From: Butyrivibrio hungatei NK4A153
GTDB taxonomy: Bacteria; Bacillota; Clostridia; Lachnospirales; Lachnospiraceae
Length of the DNA: 64,000 nt
Assembly (NCBI RefSeq): GCF_000424465.1
Contig: NZ_AUJY01000007.1
Span: 168,680-232,679, forward strand
Direction of reading: 5' to 3'
The notes below the pieces were generated by a model, which did not search any database, had not been told where the DNA came from, and saw nothing but the letters and a program-made list of their open reading frames with translations. The stretch's first letter is position 1. Every line of letters begins with the position of its first letter. Shown piece by piece: positions 62,093-64,000 of this stretch. Position numbers and translations under genes: made by a program.

Positions 62093-63999
62093 ATCGAGTA
62101 GAAGGCGGTGACTAACCGCCGTCCTCTCACAACACCGTACGTACCGTTCGGTATACGGCGCTTTCAATAGTTGACGTGCACAGACTGATAGGCTGTGGCT
62201 AAATCAAAGAAGCCACTGTTTATCAGTCTTTCTTTATTTAACGCCCAAATCACACCCTTATTGTTACTAACGTACCAATACTTCCTGCGACTGTTCGCAA
62301 TAGTTGCCGCATAGTGTTCTGGAATTCCGAGCTTTACGAGATTTCTAAATTTAGTCCTCGGTAGTTTCCATTGCTTCCATATACACATGCGAATTCTGTG
62401 ATAGAGCCATCCGTTGATGTCATCTATGTTGTTCTTCATACTGGCAATCCCATAGTAGTTAAGCCAACCTCTGGCGTATACCTTGATTTTCTCGAGACTC
62501 GGCTTGATGGACTGTGCGGACTTACGGGAAGATAAATCCCTCAGCCTTGACTTGAACTTTTTCCATGACTTTGTATGAACTCGGACATATATGCCACCTC
62601 CGTTCCTTCCCAATGCAAAGCCGAGAAATTTAAAATTTCGGATTGCAAACACACTTACAGTACGGCTTTTCTCGCGGTTAACCGTGAGTTTCAGTTTCTC
62701 TTCAAGATATCTCGTACTGCTCTCTAAGAGTCTTTCGGACGCTCTTTTGCTTCTGGCAAGGAGCACGATGTCATCCGCATATCTGATGCAGGGAACACCT
62801 CTCTTTAGAAACTCTTGGTCGAACTCGTTGAGGTAGATGTTCGCAAGTAGTGGTGATAAATTGCCCCCCTGCGGCGAACCTTCCTCTGTTTCGATGACCA
62901 CTCCGTTTTCCATTACTCCACTTTTCAGATAGCGCTTTATGAGCTGTACAACACGCTCATCCTTTACATTCTTTCGAAGAAGATTTATAAGGATTTCGTG
63001 ATTCAGGGTGTCGAAGTACTTTGATAAGTCAAGCACCACAGCGAATGTGTATCCTTGTTCTGCGTACTCCTTAATTTTTAGTATAGCTCCCTTTGCATCT
63101 CTGTTTGGGCGATAGCCATAGCTTCCATCTGAAAACAGCGGTTCATAGATTGGCACTAACTGTTGTGTTATTGCCTGTTGAAGTGTACGGTCTATCACGG
63201 TAGGTATGCCAAGCTTACGCACACCACCATCTGGTTTTGGAATCTCAACTCGCCTAACTGGCGACGGAGTGTACTTTCCACGATATATGCGGTCAGTTAG
63301 CTCCTGCTGGTGTTCCTTAAGATAAGGAAGAGCCGCTTCGATAGTCATGCCATCGATTCCTGGCGCTCCTTTGTTTGCCTTTACTCTCTTATACGCTCTG
63401 TTAAAGTTGTCTTTATACAGTATCGCTTCCAAGAGTTTCGGCTGTGCACTGTCTCTTTCTTTCCATATCCGATTGAATGACCTACGCGCTTTCGCATACC
63501 CTTCATGTTCCGCACTATCTCTTTGCGAACAGCCATTGATTTCAATGTTTTCTGCCATTAATGGTCATTCCTCCTTTCTCGGTCATACTTAAGACTCCTA
63601 TTGATTCGGTCCTTCACCTCTCGGCTACTATGACCTCTGCTGACTTCTGTGCGTTCAGCATTACTTTTGGTAATGGTTACCTCTTTCAAGGCATATCGCA
63701 ACAGATCTCCCTAGGTACCACACGTTTCTTCCTCTCCATCTATCTGCCTCATTTATCATGCATGATTCCGTGTAGTTATTGGGCTTCGACTTGTGGAGCA
63801 GCCTCACCCTCATGCATAACCTTATATGAGATTTCTGTTCGTCAGACCAGAGATTTGCCCATGAGTTAGTATGTTCCTCATATCCAGCTTCCTTCAGATT
63901 CCATCTCACGATGGACACCCTTGCCTTCGGCTATATCCTTCCCACTACCGGGTGGATTCGGGACTTTAACCCGTTAGAAACGTGCGCCGCTAGGCGCAC
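62093..63999 (-). mobile_element. Group II intron, essentially complete
   Basis: The minus strand begins GTGCGCC (63999) and runs through the typical domain I sequence (AACGGGTTAAAGTCCC, then GGAAGGATATAGCCGAAGGC), holds the reverse-transcriptase ORF in domain IV, and ends with domain V (62131-62162, AGC-stem-GAAC tetraloop-GGTACGTACGG) and domain VI ending CTACTCGAT at 62093. About 1907 nt. Only one base of the 5' exon is inside the window; the 3' exon begins TTATAGTAATCG. No interruption is seen, so it may be active. Confidence 0.9.
62164..63558 (-). CDS. ltrA: Group II intron-encoded reverse transcriptase/maturase
   Basis: 464 residues. RT blocks in order: GAPGIDGMT, YTPSPVRRVEIPKPDGGVRKLGIPT, DRTLQQAI, SYGYRPNRDAKGAI, LDLSKYFDTLNHE, GSPQGGNLSPLLANIYLNEFD and the catalytic IRYADDIV (~residue 258). 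A maturase (X) domain follows with RDLSSRK, RGWLNYYG and W-rich end. There is no C-terminal HNH endonuclease, so integration would use target ends at replication forks. Needed for splicing and mobility of the intron that encloses it. Confidence 0.95.
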   Translation of the reverse strand: MAENIEINGCSQRDSAEHEGYAKARRSFNRIWKERDSAQPKLLEAILYKDNFNRAYKRVKANKGAPGIDGMTIEAALPYLKEHQQELTDRIYRGKYTPSPVRRVEIPKPDGGVRKLGIPTVIDRTLQQAITQQLVPIYEPLFSDGSYGYRPNRDAKGAILKIKEYAEQGYTFAVVLDLSKYFDTLNHEILINLLRKNVKDERVVQLIKRYLKSGVMENGVVIETEEGSPQGGNLSPLLANIYLNEFDQEFLKRGVPCIRYADDIVLLARSKRASERLLESSTRYLEEKLKLTVNREKSRTVSVFAIRNFKFLGFALGRNGGGIYVRVHTKSWKKFKSRLRDLSSRKSAQSIKPSLEKIKVYARGWLNYYGIASMKNNIDDINGWLYHRIRMCIWKQWKLPRTKFRNLVKLGIPEHYAATIANSRRKYWYVSNNKGVIWALNKERLINSGFFDLATAYQSVHVNY

Positions 64000-64000
64000 T

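Noticed and set aside
63661..63918. 85-codon minus-strand ORF
   Set aside because: Falls in the catalytic RNA domains I-III of the group II intron; the sequence is explained by intron RNA.

Overview
The window looks like a chromosomal segment of an anaerobic, mid-to-low GC Firmicute, most probably of the Lachnospiraceae (inference from family content; no rRNA is present to prove it). Supporting signs are strong AGGAGG-type ribosome binding sites on almost every gene, clostridial-type gene families (BceRSAB-like cell-envelope module, PadR with a SEDS protein, YitT, SH3-bearing GH25 lysozyme, ECF vitamin transporter), and FAD/Fe-S amine oxidation genes rather than aerobic respiration genes.

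Layout. 1-3.0 kb: 5' part of mannonate dehydratase uxuA with a divergent AraC regulator, then nudC and the tail of a lost radical-SAM gene. 3.0-11 kb: PHP phosphoesterase, GH25 lysozyme, macrodomain protein, formate/nitrite channel, and a coenzyme A set (coaX, an ECF S-component, coaBC) around a glutathione peroxidase. 11-25.6 kb: a 259-bp palindrome, XRE, chemoreceptor, glycosyltransferase, orphan response regulator behind an array of palindromic repeats, MerR regulator, lipoprotein, MFS carrier, coiled-coil protein, DUF3431 protein, erythromycin-esterase-like protein. 25.5-30.5 kb: BceAB-like ABC exporter with its two-component system and an internally deleted MATE gene. 30.6-38.7 kb: an eight-gene operon (RidA, 2Fe-2S protein, two FAD proteins, BFD ferredoxin, PII-like protein, amino acid permease, ornithine-cyclodeaminase-family protein) with a divergent LysR regulator; its make-up parallels opine/imino-acid oxidation. 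38.7-60.7 kb: a patchwork of small accessory genes (HD, GNAT, XRE-AbrB, acyltransferase, SEDS/PadR, AAA, epimerase, MmcQ-MGMT, TetR/CPBP, HTH/RhuM-Fic, YoaP, GyrI-like, VOC, WYL, flavodoxin, hydrolase, LysR) mixed with gene remnants and palindromic arrays. 60.7-64 kb: a zeta-toxin pair with a 59-residue partner, a candidate structured RNA, and an essentially complete group II intron.

The most unusual signal is non-coding. Two intergenic arrays (17843-18240 and 47781-48024) are built from the same 10-bp inverted motif alternating in orientation every 26 bp with 16-bp spacers, giving an almost exact 52-bp period. A third array (39909-40135) uses a different inverted motif with a period near 64 bp, and one locus (11281-11539) is a single giant palindrome. 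A separate ~122-bp element occurs twice, each time between a minus-strand gene and its terminator.

A second theme is gene decay: at least seven remnants can be read, several keeping both ends of a gene with the middle lost. No tRNA, rRNA, CRISPR array or prophage was seen. All assignments come from reading motifs by eye; no database search was run.
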